Positions 1-12,847 of a DNA stretch of 64,000 nucleotides are shown in pieces (the stretch's first letter is position 1; each line of letters opens with the position of its first letter). Under the pieces are notes generated by a model. It was not told where the DNA came from. It saw only the letters and a list, made by a program, of their open reading frames with translations, and ran no database searches. The DNA is from Xestospongia bergquistia (Eukaryota; Porifera; Demospongiae; Haplosclerida; Petrosiidae). The position numbers were made by a program, and so were the translations under genes. The stretch covers positions 3,358,001 to 3,422,000 of the forward strand of contig OZ014413.1 in assembly GCA_963965975.1 (NCBI GenBank). Reading direction: 5' to 3'.

Positions 1-1
1 G

Positions 2-1515
2 TTATGGCACTGATATTCTCTCTATGAAGATGGATGACCTCAATTGTACTAGTAGCAACTACCTTACTATATTTCAGTGTTCATTCTCTACATATATTGA
101 TAGTGGATGTACTAACACTAATTCTTATGATGCTACTGTCTACTGCTGTAAGTGTATAAATGTTTCCTTAATACTTATCATTTTTGTAACAGATACAACT
201 AAGATCTGGAACAGTAATTTTTTCTCTGGTATGATACGTCTTCAAGGAGGTAGTTATCCTAATCAAGGACGTGTGGAAGTCTACTGTAATGGAAAGTGGG
301 GAACAATATGTGATGATGGATTTAGTTCTACTGATGCTCGGACTATCTGTAAACAACTGGGATATAACAGTTACTATAGTTACGATCACCTCAATTATTT
401 GTTAGTAATATTATTAATAACCAAATAGATGTTAGAATTGTTTACATAATTTCAGATATGGTACTTCAAGTCAACCAATTTGGAGTACATATATGTATAG
501 TACTTCTTCTGACACATGTTATGGCACTAGAAATTCTTGTCCATCAACTTCAATAAGTAGTTGTAACCACAATGAAGATATTACTGTCACATGTAGTAAG
601 TTATTATATTAAATAAATTGCACAATTTGTTTAATGATCTAATTACTTGCTTCTACCATTATGATTTTTCTATTTTAGTTTACAGCAGCTCATATTCAAA
701 GTCTTCCAATTCAAAGAATACTTGTTCTGGATTAATTTGTAAGTGAACATTTCATGTCAGATCATTTTTATAAGTTTTTAAAACATGTGTATTGACAAAA
801 TATGATAATCCACTCAGTTAGAAATTAGTGTATAAAAATTTTTTATCATTTTAGCTAAAAATGCTCAAAATGGTGCTATTATTCTATCTCGTAATGGGTA
901 TACATCATCATCTTATTACTATGGTATTGTGAGGGTTTATTATAATAATGGATGGGGTAATATCTGTGATGATTACTACTACAATTCTGCTGAAGCTAAT
1001 GTCATCTGTCATCAATTGGGATATACTGGAGCCTCTAGTTACTCAAGAGCTGGATTAGTGAGGTTAGAACTTATAACTATAGTCATAAGTCTGGTTATAA
1101 ATATCTCTGTTTAGTTATGGCACTGACACTCTCTCTATGAAGATGGATGACCTCAACTGTGCTAATAGCAACTATCTTACCATATTTCAATGTTCATTCT
1201 CTACATATATTGATAGTGGATGTACTAACACTGATTCTTATGATGCTACTGTGTACTGCTGTGAGTGTATAAATATTTTCTTAGCATTTGTTACATTTGT
1301 TACAGATACCACTAGGATCTGGAACAGTAATCCTTTCTCTGGTATGATACGTCTTCAAGGAGGAAATTATTCTAATGAAGGACGTGTTGAGGTCTATTGT
1401 AATGGACAGTGGGGAACAATATGTGATGATGGATTTAGTTCTACTGATGCTCAAACTATCTGTAAACAATTGGGATATAACAGTTACTATAATTATGATC
1501 ACCTTGCCCTGTAAG

Positions 1516-1556
<41 letters not shown>

Positions 1557-4500
1557 ATATATTCTTATATACCTAATATTTGAAGTCATTTTCAAATATA
1601 AAACTTTTGCTTAATTTTGTTAGCTAGCATTTAGAACATATTGCATTATTTGTTATTAATTCAGACCAGCTAATTCAAGTCAACCAATTTGGAGTACGTA
1701 TATGTATAGCTCTTCCTCTGACACATGTTATGGTACTAGAAATTCCTGTTCATCAACTTCAATAACTAGTTGTAACCACAATGAAGATGTTACTGTCACA
1801 TGTAGTAAGTTATTATTATGTGAAATAAATTGCACAATTTGTTAAATGATCTAGTTACTTCCTTTTACCTTTATGATTTTTTTATTTATTTAGTTTACAG
1901 CAGCTCATATTCGAAGTCTTCCAATTCAAAGACTACTTGTTCTGGATTAATTTGTAAGTGAATATTTTGTGTCAGATCATTTTTATAAGTTTAAAAACAC
2001 GTGTATTGACTTAAATGATAATACTTTCAGTCAGCAATTTGACATTCATAGTCTTTTATCATTTAGCTGATGATGCTCAAAATGGTGCTATAATTTTATC
2101 TCGTAATGGGCATACATCATCATCCTATTACTATGGTATTGTGAGGGTCTATTATAATAATGGATGGGGTAATATCTGTGATGATTACTACTACAGTTCT
2201 ACTGAAGCTAATGTCATCTGTCATCAATTGGGATATACTGGAGCATCTAGTTACTCTAGAGCTGGATTAGTGAGGTTAGAGCTTATAGTCACACATGTAA
2301 GTCAGGTTTTAAATATCTCTGTTTAGTTATGGCACTGACACTCTGTCTATGAAGATGGATGATCTTGACTGTGCTAGTAGCAACTACCTTACTATATTTC
2401 AATGCTCATTCTCTACATATATTGACAGTGGATGTACTAACACTAACTCTTATGATGCTACTGTCTATTGCTGTAAGTGTATAAAATATTTCCTTCAGAC
2501 TTATTCCTTTTATTACAGATATCACTAGAATCTGGAACAGTAATCTCTTCTCTGGTATGATACGTCTTCAGGGAGGAAATTATTCTAATGAAGGACGTGT
2601 TGAGGTCTATTGTAATGGACAGTGGGGAACAATATGTGATGATGGATTTGGGTCTATTGATGCTCAAGCTATTTGTAAACAACTGGGATATAATTATTAC
2701 CACAAATATGATCACCTTAGTCTGTGAGTACTAGATAAAATATCTAAATTCGTTTTACAAGTATGAAACAGTACATTTACTACAATAAAACTTCTTCTAT
2801 GTTTGTTAATCAGTCATATAATTGTTTTGGATCATATGATATGTTTATATGACTACAAATATAACAATCTTTGATTCAGTTGTTGTATGTGAAATTGATT
2901 TCACCTAGCCACTACTGTGAGCCATCCTATAATGGTTATCACTAATTGAATTTCAAGGTTGGCTTGCCTTTTAATGTTCTGGGGTTTCTCCATTTTATTA
3001 TCTATAAAACAATTAATGGATTATTTTTAACTTCCAATTTTAATCTAAATATTTAACAAGTGGTAAAGTATTTCAAATATGACAATATCATAACTAACCA
3101 CTTATTTGAAGTTACTTAAATATTATTTAGGTCAGGTACTTCCATTCAACCTATTTGGAGTACATACATGTCTAGTTCTTCCTCTGACACATGTTATGGT
3201 AATAGTAATTCCTGTCCATTGACTTCAGTGACTAGTTGTACTCACTATGAAGATATTACAGTCACATGTAGTAAGTTATTATATTAAATAGATTGCACAA
3301 TTTGTTGAATGATCTAATAAATTAGGCTTACTTATTATAACTATTACATTCTTCAGTTTACAGCAGTTCATATGCAAAGCCTTCTAATTCAAAGACTACT
3401 TGTTCTGGATTAATTTGTAAGTGTTATATATGTAATTATGTTGGATAGTTAACAAATATCTAATTATGTAATCTCAAGAAGTCTGACATTAGAGCTCATT
3501 ATCATTATTATGTTATTGGATTGATTTAATGCTATTTATGTATTATGTAATTATGTTAACGTAGCTTCTTCTATTAGTTATGGTTACAAAAAATTGCCTA
3601 ATAATATCTAATCTCAAGTAGTTGACTTAAGATTTACTTAGGTCATTAGCAATATCATTGTTTTATTATTATGTTCATGTAGCTTCTTCTAGCCATATTG
3701 GTTCTGGTACTCTACGTCTTTATCGTAATGGATATACCTTATCCTCCTATTATTCTGGTATAGTACAGATCTATATCAATGGACAATGGGGTAATATCTG
3801 TGATGATAGCTACTACAGTCAATATGAAGCTGATGTCATCTGTAATCAGTTAGGATATACTGGAGCCTCGAGTTACTCTAGAGCTGGATTAGTGAGGTTA
3901 ATTTCTTTTAAAATGTCTTTTAAGATATAAGTAATTATTTGTTAATATATCAGTTATGGTACTGACTACAGTCCAATGGTACTAGATGATGTCAACTGTC
4001 TTAACAACAACTATCTCACTATCCTACAATGTTCCTACTCTACTATCATTGATAGTGGATGTACTAACACTAACTCATATGATGGTACTGTGTCCTGCTG
4101 TGAGTTTTAATATTATCATTATATTATAACATCTAAATATAATTGTAATTTAGATTCTACAAGGATCTGGAACAGCAATCCTTTCTCTGGTATGATACGT
4201 CTTCAGGGAGGAGATTATTCTAATGAAGGACGTGTTGAGGTCTATTGTAATGGACAGTGGGGAACAATATGTGATGATGGATTTGATTATAATGATGCAC
4301 TTGTTATCTGTAAACAACTGGGATATTCAAACTATACAAGTTATAATCATCTTCCTTTGTATGTTTAGTACAATAGATTATACTGGAAGTATATTATAAA
4401 ATTATTTGTTATAGGTCTGGTAGTTCATCTCAACATATTTGGATGAGTAACTTAGCTTGTAGTAGTAGTTTTACTTGTTTGGGTTCATGTCAGAGTTGTC

Positions 4501-5386
4501 CTACTAATTCTTATCAAGGATGTAGTCATTCTGAAGATATCACAATACAATGTAGTAAGTTGGAAATACACATGTTGTAAAAGTAGTCAACTTTTCCCAA
4601 TAAAGTAATCAAACTTATGATATTAACTTATGTAAAGATATTGTGAATGCACCTTACATTGGTTCATGTAGAACATATCTAAGAAATTTATAGTTAAAAA
4701 GTATCCACATATTTGTATGGGATAAGGACTGATAACTTAACATATCTGTAAATAATTTGTACTAATGAGGTCACATTACATTTGTAGGTAATCCTAAGAG
4801 TTTGTCATCAGTATCAACATTAAGGACAACTTGTCATGGTGTTACTCCTGCTCCTCCTACCACTGCTTGTAAGTCAATTCTAAAGTACATATTATTATGT
4901 ATGATATTAGCATATAACTATAAATATATTGATTAGATCCTTTACCAGAGCAATATACTGTAACTCTATATTATAGTTATTATTACTTACTGTTTTCTAG
5001 CATCAAACATAACTGGACTTTTTGGTGGAATGCTCAGTTCTATTTTGTTAACAATTATTGTGACTTCCATTTGCTGTATAATTGTTGTTGTCCTTATAAT
5101 AAAAGTCAACAGACAAAATGTTAGACGTTACAACGCCCAACAAGTTGAATTACAGACAATTCCATCTCCTGAAACTACCATTGTACAGCCACGTAGATAT
5201 CAAGGCTCTAATGTATGTAATTTGGAAGCACATTCTTATGTACAAACTAATTTTTGTAATCCTGCTCATGGATTTCTAAGTGCAGCTCATGGAAGGTCTC
5301 ATTATAACAATGTGCAAGGACCCACTGAGGAGGTAGGAACACTGATGGATACTGGTCCTCCACGTTACTCTGACCTCTTTAATTAA
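2..5386 (+). CDS. SRCR-repeat transmembrane receptor (5' end outside window)
   Basis: Likely a type-I surface receptor. Exons, all with GT-AG borders: 2-147, 193-400, 456-595, 679-738; 855-1062, 1115-1260, 1306-1510, 1665-1804, 1894-1953; 2067-2274, 2327-2472, 2519-2723, 3131-3270, 3357-3416; 3683-3896, 3954-4099, 4154-4358, 4415-4554; 4788-4868; 5001-5386. They join in one open frame of about 1,080 visible codons. Each SRCR domain spans two exons and shows hallmarks such as [19 protein letters not shown] and ICKQLGY. Two slightly different SRCR types alternate, giving seven full domains plus the C-terminal half of another, with a short Ser/Lys linker ([11 protein letters not shown]) between pairs. 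The last exon carries one hydrophobic span (about 5031-5105), then a basic stop-transfer stretch and a roughly 90-residue tail ending in PPRYSDLFN, a PPxY WW-binding motif. SRCR domains commonly bind proteins or microbial surfaces; the ligand here is unknown. Nothing broken was seen. Confidence 0.88.
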
Positions 5387-5531
5387 TGAAAAATATATAT
5401 AATTTTTTAATTGTTGTTGCTATATTATTGTGTACATTAATTTTATTATTTATTTCTGTTCTTTATTTCTTGACTATGTTTTGCTCTTATTGTAACTATC
5501 AAAATTGTAAGTAATGTAAATAAGTATTTTT

Positions 5532-5537
5532 AATAAA
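5532..5537 (+). promoter_or_regulatory. Poly(A) signal of the SRCR gene
   Basis: AATAAA about 145 bases after the SRCR stop codon at 5384-5386, in AT-rich 3' UTR. It is the first canonical hexamer after the stop. Confidence 0.5.
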
Positions 5538-5539
5538 CG

Positions 5540-6439
5540 TTTTCTTCAGTTATTAAAAGTAATGATGATGTAACAATGAGGTTGGACTAAAGTCACTACA
5601 ATTATACAAAAGCTTTATTAAGCATTTCCTGAAAATACCCAAAATGTGGAAACTGTCTGAGTTATTACATATAGTAATTTTGTATGTTTATTTAAAAGAC
5701 CATATATATGACAAATATTATATAAACTTTAGAGATCATGGTCATATATAATTATACAGCATATATACAGCATATATATGGATGGATGGATGGATGGTGT
5801 ATGCATAATATGTATATTAAAAGTCTTATAGCACAGCTTAGTACAATACATATAATGGACACTCAAAAATTGACTATAATATCAGCAATTCTAAATATCT
5901 TGATTATATCTATATTTTTAACTGGTACTGATGTTAATATTATATTAACTGTGTTCATACCAAGATAATATCACTGACAATACTATATAGATAGTAATAA
6001 ACATGTACATTTGATGTATGATGCTATATTATAAAAACTTATGTGCTGTGACATATATCATATACTTTTGGCTTTAGTAATGATTTTACCTCCTATTTTT
6101 ATATCCTGCAAAGCTAAATTTACAGATATTGTTCCACAGATCTGAGGTTTATAGTATAGTGTTTAAGCATTGATGTAGGCATCAATTAAGGAACTTAATG
6201 ACAAAACAAGCTAGGGATAAGAGGACATTAATTAGTAATTTATGAGCACTAATTCTAGTTTAAGGAGACTTCTAAATATCTAATTGATCATGATCAGTAT
6301 AAAATTCCCTTGCAAAATTTTTACAACAATGCTAGTTTTAAAGCTTTTTCAAAAAGAAGTAAAATTTTTTTCTAATGAAGCAATGCATGACATAAACAAA
6401 AAAATGGAATTCTAAAGAGAAGTAGCGTAAGATCCCTCA
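5540..6439. other. Intergenic, no gene seen
   Basis: AT-rich sequence. It holds a short ATGG tetranucleotide run near 5778-5797. A 76-codon ORF runs through that repeat and has no recognisable features or splice context, so I treat it as chance. Confidence 0.5.
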
Positions 6440-6958
6440 CTAAGGTTTATATTCAGCAAAAACAGAGTACAGTGCATATAACATGACTGTAATAAGTATC
6501 ATTTCAGAGGATGATCTCCTAGTTAAGTATATATACAACTCTTCGATAACTACATAAAATGGATGAAATACTGCTTTTGTGATGTTTGTGTTAAGGAGAG
6601 ATGGAAACTGGTAGACATAAACTAGAAGGTGATGATTGTGGAAGTAAAATAATGGGGCTAGATTCTCTGTAGAATAATGATAACTCTGTGTCAAAGGACA
6701 CTGAATATATTCTGTGATGACTGGGTATATACAAGGTTTTTGGCTTGATCTCATCATACGTTTTGGAACAGGGGCATCGTCTACTAAGCTATGTACAAGT
6801 TTGTACGTTTTCGGACCACAAGCAGAGAGAAATATACCATGCTTCTTGTTGGTATCTACCACGTCATTTGCGATGAAATACTAGTCGAGTTGTTCGACAT
6901 AATTTGACCAAGTCTCTGTACTTGCATCGAATTGAGATACAGAACTGTAAAGAGCCAT
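6440..6958 (-). pseudogene. Retroelement gag relic (Ty3/gypsy-like)
   Basis: Read from 6958 downward, the minus strand gives a gag-type N-terminus: a QFDAS...TWSNYVEQL block, then DTNKKHGIFLSACGPKTYKL and a HSLVDDA block. That order is typical of metazoan LTR-retroelement gag proteins. An in-frame TAG interrupts the first block (just before YFIAND). After the HSLVDD region the frame no longer resembles gag. No protease, RT or LTR was seen nearby, so this is an isolated dead fragment. A related relic lies at 10440-10980, with a duplicate at 32590-33130. Confidence 0.6.
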
Positions 6959-6959
6959 T

Positions 6960-7265
6960 TTGAGTGATTTTCCCCATGTCGCCAACTTGGTTATAACATT
7001 ATTATTCAGAACACAACAATAACTAAATAGACAAACTATCAAAATAGATTACATCACTAAAAATAATATACATGTATAGAGTTCAGGTTTGTTTATTTGT
7101 CTTAGTATCTAACAGGTAACACAAAGAGTATAGATGTAATATAGTCTTTATTATTGTTGTATAGGAGTAATACTATAAAATAAAGGGTTATTTATTTTCA
7201 AGCATAAATCAGAAATAAACAGATCCTATAAATACACATTATATATTTACTTTGTTTTATAGTGT
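6960..7265. other. Intergenic, no gene seen
   Basis: AT-rich, featureless. It abuts the left edge of duplicated unit A at about 7266, where similarity to 29776 begins. Confidence 0.45.
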
Positions 7266-9273
7266 GATCATTATATTAGTTACTATCGAGTGATGAATCA
7301 GACCCTTTAGAGTAAGCTTTGCATTTTATGAATGAATGATGTCCATCAGAATTACTGTCTTCTGATCCTTTTCTCTTGTGTCCTGTAATGACATGAATAT
7401 ACAAGTTAATAGAGACTATCATAACACCTTTAAGTTCTTTGGGTCTCCTATTTTGGTTTCCTTTCTTTGTGTAAGGTCTCCCTTTTGCTGGTTCCTTTCC
7501 ATGTCTACTTGATAACCTTGACTCCTCATTAGAAGATGTACTGTGATCAAATGCTCGTTGTTTCTGATATGATGTATATTCAACAGAATCCATGACCTCA
7601 CTTTTTCTTTTTCCTATTACAATTGAATCTGACACAATGAAGTCATTTCAACAACACACTGTGTCCAGATCTCCATGGCTCAACTGTTACACTCAAGTGC
7701 TTCTTTGATGATGTACTCACATTTAATGCTACAATTCTTTAGGATTGTATCTCTCCACTTAGATTAGTATTTAAAACATACTCTTGTATTTCTTTGGCAA
7801 TACAATTCTGTCTAACAATTCTGCTCTTCATCGCATCAATAATATTGCCCCAAGTCATCTTGGTAGTACATTGATCTCTTCAAATTTGTAAACTTTATTT
7901 ATTTTAACAAAGTCTGATTTGTTGCTTTGTTGGAGACTTTCAAGCTCTGTTTCAGGGACTCTCAATACTGTTCCTATTTGATATCACAGATGATTAACAT
8001 CAGCTAACATTTGAAGAAGTATAACTAGATCAGGATTTGAGTCAAATATATAACCTGTATATAAACACAAGTAAAACATAATAGTAACATTTAAGTATAG
8101 TCAGAACCAGCATACAGACAGGCTCTTTCATTAGCCCAAATTATAACAATTAGAGTATTGTAGCCCTACTACAACGAAAAAGGTTTCAAGGAAGATCAGT
8201 AGAGGCAAAGCCAAAAATAGTTCTCAGTTTTAAAATCAACAGAAAGGTTAGCAACATAGGAGGAAGACAATAGTTGCATAGATTTTTTTTAGCAGAACTT
8301 AGTCTTCAAATAAACACAACTTTTAATAATCACCTATAATGAAATAGTTAGTCAATATCACTTGGTAATAGCACTTGTAATATAGTAATAATAGTATTAT
8401 ATAACAATAACAAATATATTAATACAATACCATGATAATTTTCAGTAGGAACACTCTCATTAGTGAATATTGTAGTTGACACTATTTAAAGAACAATACA
8501 ATAAATGTGCTTCGCATAAAGTAATACTACCATTTTCAAGTGATCGTATCAGATATAGTTCAAATATCTCAAGATTAATTCCATTTAATGGTACACAATA
8601 CTTTAATTGTGTAACTGTATTAGTTCCTTGTTCAGCTGATACTGTGATCAGTCTAAAAGGGACAGATGGAGGGTTTTGAGCTCAGAAACAGTCCACATCA
8701 CTTTTATGTATCTGCATTTGATTGAGAATGTTTTTATAATAGCACTCCATATACATACCCTTGAAGGGTTTAAATGAGGAGTGACACTCCATCCATTGTA
8801 AGAATACTTTTGTTCTCTATTAAGGACTAATTCAATTTTACCATCTTGAAATGTAAAACATAGACATTCATCCTCCTCAATGTGACATGGAAGAAAAGTC
8901 TTTATATACTACATACATAGTGCATTAAGAAGAAATGTTTGCGAATCCAGTTACCTCAGTAAGAGCATTGAGATGTATAGCTACTATAAAGCGTGTTAGC
9001 CATTCATTGTTCTTAAGTCTTTCATATAATATCTGACCCATTAGTCATTATCAGGGGAGCCATTTGAATGGAGACATCGGTCAACATTTTAACAATTTAA
9101 AGAATAATTGCTTACTTTTGTTTGCTTCACTTGAGCTTTGTTAGAGCTTCATTACTACTTCTAGGAGAGAAAGCATGGACTATGCTCTCAGGCTCTTTAT
9201 ATTCAAATGTAATTGTTGAATTATCTAGAAAGAGATATTACATATCAGTTTCTGTTTTCTACATGTCTATTAC

Positions 9274-9935
9274 CTTGTATGCATTCTAAACTGGTTATTT
9301 GATGGGCTTCATTATTGGACTCTGACAACAGGTCTGAAGGTTTTGGAGCAGAGGAGGTATCATTAGCAGAAAATCTTCCATAGTTAGGTACTTTGTCTAA
9401 CTCAGACCATCCAACCAAATCAACTAATTGAACAAATGAACGAATCTCCTGTGCTAATACTTTGTCACTCCAAAATGGATCAATACGAGATTTAACAATA
9501 GCTTTTAAGTAAAAATGAGCGAGATTAATGCTATCGTATTGATCACCAGGATAGAACTGTCCTCCTTTTTGTAGTTGAAACTTGTAAGGAAGAGTAGTAG
9601 ATTGTTGAATAGAAGCTGTAGCAAAACTCAAATAAGTTGTATGATCTCTAGTGACTAGACGTGCACAGTGCTGTATCTCTAATTTTATTGATTTTTTAGT
9701 AATGGCTTAGAGACAGATATGATATACGCAGCACTGATCAACTCAGTTTCCTCAGGTAAATGAAATTGTCCACCAACTGGTGCTGCCACTGATACTTCAC
9801 AGGTCTCTGTTGGAGATAAAGTGCCCTGAGGAACAGTAATTCTCAATCCATATTGTTCCCAATTGAGGATGTGAGGAGAGTCTCCTTGAATTAGGAACAA
9901 TTTATCATTTCCAATACTAACACCTTTAAGAGTAT
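9274..9935 (-). other. ZU5-domain exon, unit A, frameshifted
   Basis: The minus strand encodes YGLRITVPQGTLSPTETCEV, then FHLPEETELISAAYIIS, the conserved core of ZU5 domains (a beta-sandwich found in ZO-1, UNC5, ankyrin and PIDD). The acceptor is at 9936-9937 and the donor at 9272-9273 (rc GTAATA). An extra AA in an A-run near 9692 shifts the frame and yields a stop. In unit B the same codons continue in frame (KSIKLEIQHCARLV). So the 5' half of the domain survives here, the 3' half in unit B. Confidence 0.75.
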
Positions 9936-10439
9936 CTAAAATGTAGACATTAACAGATAATTCATTATGTTTCTGTTAATATACCATTTGATGTGACGAG
10001 ATAGTTAAATTGAACAGAAACATTCTGTTTATTTACTGATAGTTCCATTGATTCTGTCTGTACATTAACAGTCTTTGTAACTTTTCAAAGAAATAAAATT
10101 AAAAATGCAATGAATATAAATCATATAATGTTGCAATCTGAGGTTTGAAAAATAGTAGAAATACAAATAAAAATAACTAAAATAGATGTTAACATGTATA
10201 CTATAGTGATTATGTGGCATTGAATATGCTGTTATCATGATATATGGTTTATTAGTGTATTATATTTGGTGCATTATTGTTGGCTTTGTGCATCTATTTA
10301 AATGAGTTCTTAGTTGATGTAGTTCACTTCTGGCAGCAATTTATATCTATCTATAACTGTGCTTGGCTGTACCATTACAATTTCATACACTTATTTTATG
10401 ACATTATTTCTTGGATTACCTGAATAACCAAGTTACTAC

Positions 10440-10980
10440 AGTCGATGACTATGGTAGATATAATCAAGATGACTGCTCTAAGAGTAGTATCTCTCAAGAC
10501 TTGGTCAATAATATCTGAACAAAGACTTAAACACTATTTCATGCCTAATGAACTGACAGATGCTAACAAGAAGAGGGCTATATTCCTCTCCACCTGTGGT
10601 CAAAAATGCACATGTTAGTGTGCACTTTAGTGGACAAAGCCCATGATTCAAAGTCGTATGATAATTAGTGAAGCTTGTTGATGATTTCTATGACCCCAAA
10701 CTGTCTAAGTGGTACAACTTTAACACCTGAGTTAGAGCAAATAACAAGTCTATCACCACATATATTGCAGCGCCAAGACAATCAGCCAAGCACTATAACT
10801 ATAAATGAACTCTTTGAGATGTTAAGAGATCAGCTATTTTTTATGCAAATAAAGTAGGCATTCAGAAGTTGTTGTGAAAGAAGAGCCTCACCTTCTCTAA
10901 AGCTCTTGATATTGCTTTAGCCTTAGAGACAGTTGAGAAAATGACCAAAGATCTCAACCTTATCAGACACTACCCACCAT
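10440..10980 (+). pseudogene. gag-like retroelement relic in intron of the ZU5/death gene
   Basis: Plus-strand frames show TWSIISEQRLKHYFMPNEL, DANKKRAIFLSTCG, then SITTYIA.PRQSAKHYNY and TFSKALDIALALETVEKM. This is the order of a Ty3/gypsy-like gag capsid region, broken by frameshifts and stops. It is opposite in strand to the host gene. The same relic with the same major breaks sits in unit B at 32590-33130, so it was dead before the segment duplicated. Confidence 0.6.
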
Positions 10981-11411
10981 GAGGTCTAGGGCTTAACTAC
11001 ACTTCTCAGGATTACACTCAGTAACCAAAACCACCTCTAATTTAAGCTGGTAAACAATCTCACAGGTGTGAAGGTAGTTTTGCTATGATCTCTTGACCTT
11101 CATTCTTTTCAATTTGTCTATCTTTTCTTGCTTCAACTATGTAAGTCATGATGACCACCAGTAGAAGCTCTAACTACAATCAATGGGAAATAATGACAGT
11201 ACATGACTAGATGATTAGTGTCATCACCAGTTGATTTTTGGGTATGGGCATGACTGGTTTGGGATTGTAACAACTACTAAATTATGTTTTAATCTGTTTT
11301 TCTTGTTAATTTAATTATTTCAATCTCTCTTTGTTTTTCTACTAATAATTTATCATTAGCTATAGAACATAACCATATAGAGTATGTACTGCTAACAGTA
11401 CTATAGCTCAC

Positions 11412-11486
11412 CTTCTTTCTCTCTGGTTAACTTCTCAATTTCTAATGTCTTTGCCTTATTCATTGTCTCCAATAGTTTTTGCTTCT
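11412..11486 (-). other. Coiled-coil exon, unit A
   Basis: 75-nt exon with acceptor at 11487-11488 and donor at 11410-11411 (rc GTGAGC). It encodes a charged heptad-like segment EKQKLLETMNKAKTLEIEKL followed by TREKE. It is duplicated at 33589-33663 in unit B, and a relic of its 3' end is at 55874-55905. The third site suggests another family member once lay there. Confidence 0.5.
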
Positions 11487-11751
11487 CTGTTTATATTAGG
11501 TACATAATTATATCTCAATTGATGTACATGTACCTGATAAAGTGTTACTTGAAGGATGGTCATGTGGTTGTTCCCTGTCCACACTGGTATTATCTAATAC
11601 AAAAAAATATAAAAAACATTTTAAAATTCTAAAAAATATAGGACAAGGATACATGGATGCCAGATATATGGTAGGAGGATTCCTTGGAAATCATTACTTC
11701 TAAAATAATCAACCAGCTAGGTAATATTAATTATGACAAACATAGAAAACT

Positions 11752-11822
11752 ATACCATCTAGGATTTGAACTTAGAACTTCTGATAATTAGTCAATTAAC
11801 TTTATGCTCTTCAGAACCTGGA
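11752..11822 (-). repeat. tRNA-like relic (possible SINE piece), unit A
   Basis: On the minus strand a T-arm-like stem-loop (CTAGG TTCAAAT CCTAG in the better-kept unit B copy) follows an anticodon-like loop CTAATTA and a GAGCA D-arm fragment. The 5' acceptor strand is not recognisable, so a functional tRNA is unlikely. It could be a tRNA-derived repeat end. Confidence 0.3.
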
Positions 11823-12359
11823 TGAATAGAGAAGAATAAACAAACTATTTATGCAATGGTGATACACCTTCAATTTCTTTTAAGCATTGTACTAATGCAT
11901 CTAGGTTATTACTGTCAGAACTTTGGTGTATTTCAGTTTGAACGTTTGTTATATCCTTTAGAGTAACAACCTATATAATACTGTTTTTCAAGTGTTGCTG
12001 AAGTAGCTTATATATCTCTATCTCTAACAGTTTTTTTTGTTTTCTCGTCATGATTGAGTCTTCTTTAGCAAGGTAAATGGTCATAGATTTCTTATTCATA
12101 GAAATCAAGTATAATTCCCAATGTATATAAATATAGACAAGTGCTTGTTTACTTTACTGATGTCATGATTATGATCTTCAATAATACTGGACAACTTTTA
12201 GACAATGTTTATCATCACTTACTATGAAATTTATTCCAGCTCCACAACCTAGCTTCAAAGTGTTGAAAGTGTATAAATTTAAAGTAAGTAGATAATCATC
12301 TAATCACATCAAAACACATGCATCCTTGATTAGTTCTGGTGCCAGATCCTTTACTTTTT

Positions 12360-12582
12360 AGGGTCTTTACCACCAAAAACACAAGCAAAGTGAAGACAAA
12401 AAAGTACAAGTCTTTGTTTGTCCCCTCAATCCACTTTGGAACCCTCCTACTCGCAGCAACGAGAGTTCTAAAATCTCTGCATAATAGCTGAACCGAATTT
12501 TAGCTTCATAGACTTTTATTTTAGCCAGAAGATCAGTATTGGAAGAGAAAGTATCCCCAACAACAAATGTACAGTCTGCCAT
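12360..12582 (-). pseudogene. N-terminal relic of a ZSWIM/MULE-type transposase-like gene, unit A
   Basis: The minus strand starts MADCTFVVGDTFSS, KIKVYEAK. After a frameshift it continues RDFRTLVAASRRVPKWIEGT and NKDLYF. After a second frameshift it reads HFACVFGGKDPKK. These blocks in this order match the N-terminal region of ZSWIM3-like/MULE-derived proteins ('YE..N..QL..RDSR...AA.RR.PK', 'CVHGGK'). Family recognition is from memory of that pattern. Both frameshifts recur in unit B at 34530-34750, so it was dead before duplication. Confidence 0.5.
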
Positions 12583-12847
12583 GTGCTAGAGTGTGCTTGT
12601 TGCGTGGGTAAGTTAGCTGTGGTTTATATTTTAAGGCGTGGTTTCAATTGCCGACCTATAACTTAGTCTAGAATTAACGCGTCCAGTTGCAGGGCCTAGA
12701 GACTGCCTTTAAGTGAATCATAGATGCCACAAATATGTTGTGTAATACTATGTATTTATTTAAATTTCTTTTAGACAACAGTAATAACTATTTGTGTGTT
12801 ATCAAACACTCCCTTTATAAGGGAAAGGGGCTGGCCTTACGATCGAG

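Larger units (their letters stand above)
7276..12060 (-). pseudogene. Coiled-coil / ZU5 / death-domain gene, unit A copy, broken
   Basis: Minus-strand gene divergent from the beta-helix gene. In gene order: a helical exon around 11860-12047 (IYKLLQQHLK, LDALVQCLKEI); a coiled-coil exon 11412-11486 (IEKLTREKE); a beta-rich exon 9985-10080; the ZU5 exon 9274-9935; an EYKEPESIV exon near 9171-9222; LYERLKNNEWLT (about 8950-9050); EEDECLCFTFQD and NGWSVTPHLN (about 8770-8890); ITVSAEQGTNTVTQLKYC (about 8490-8665); a death-domain exon (about 7740-8060); and a Lys/Arg/Ser-rich tail ending at 7276. The ZU5-(UPA-like)-death order recalls UNC5/PIDD/ankyrin-type adaptors. Lesions: in-frame TAG in the helical exon; 2-nt insertion in ZU5 near 9692; 1-nt deletion near 9042; stops and frameshifts in the death domain. 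The unit B copy is intact at several of these points, so they are true decay rather than misreading. Confidence 0.7.

Noticed and set aside
5738..5968. 76-codon ORF
   Set aside because: AT-rich, contains a simple ATGG repeat, and shows no domain or splice support.
8476..8679. 67-codon plus-strand ORF (duplicated at 30972-31175)
   Set aside because: It is the shadow of a minus-strand exon (ITVSAEQGTNTVTQLKYC...) of the ZU5/death gene, which has splice sites and the right context.
10675..10857. 60-codon plus ORF (duplicated at 32852-33034)
   Set aside because: It runs out of frame across a gag relic. The gag-like blocks lie in other frames.
11752..11822. Functional tRNA gene
   Set aside because: The T-arm is good only in the unit B copy. 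The acceptor 5' strand is missing and the anticodon stem is weak, so I kept it only as a relic.
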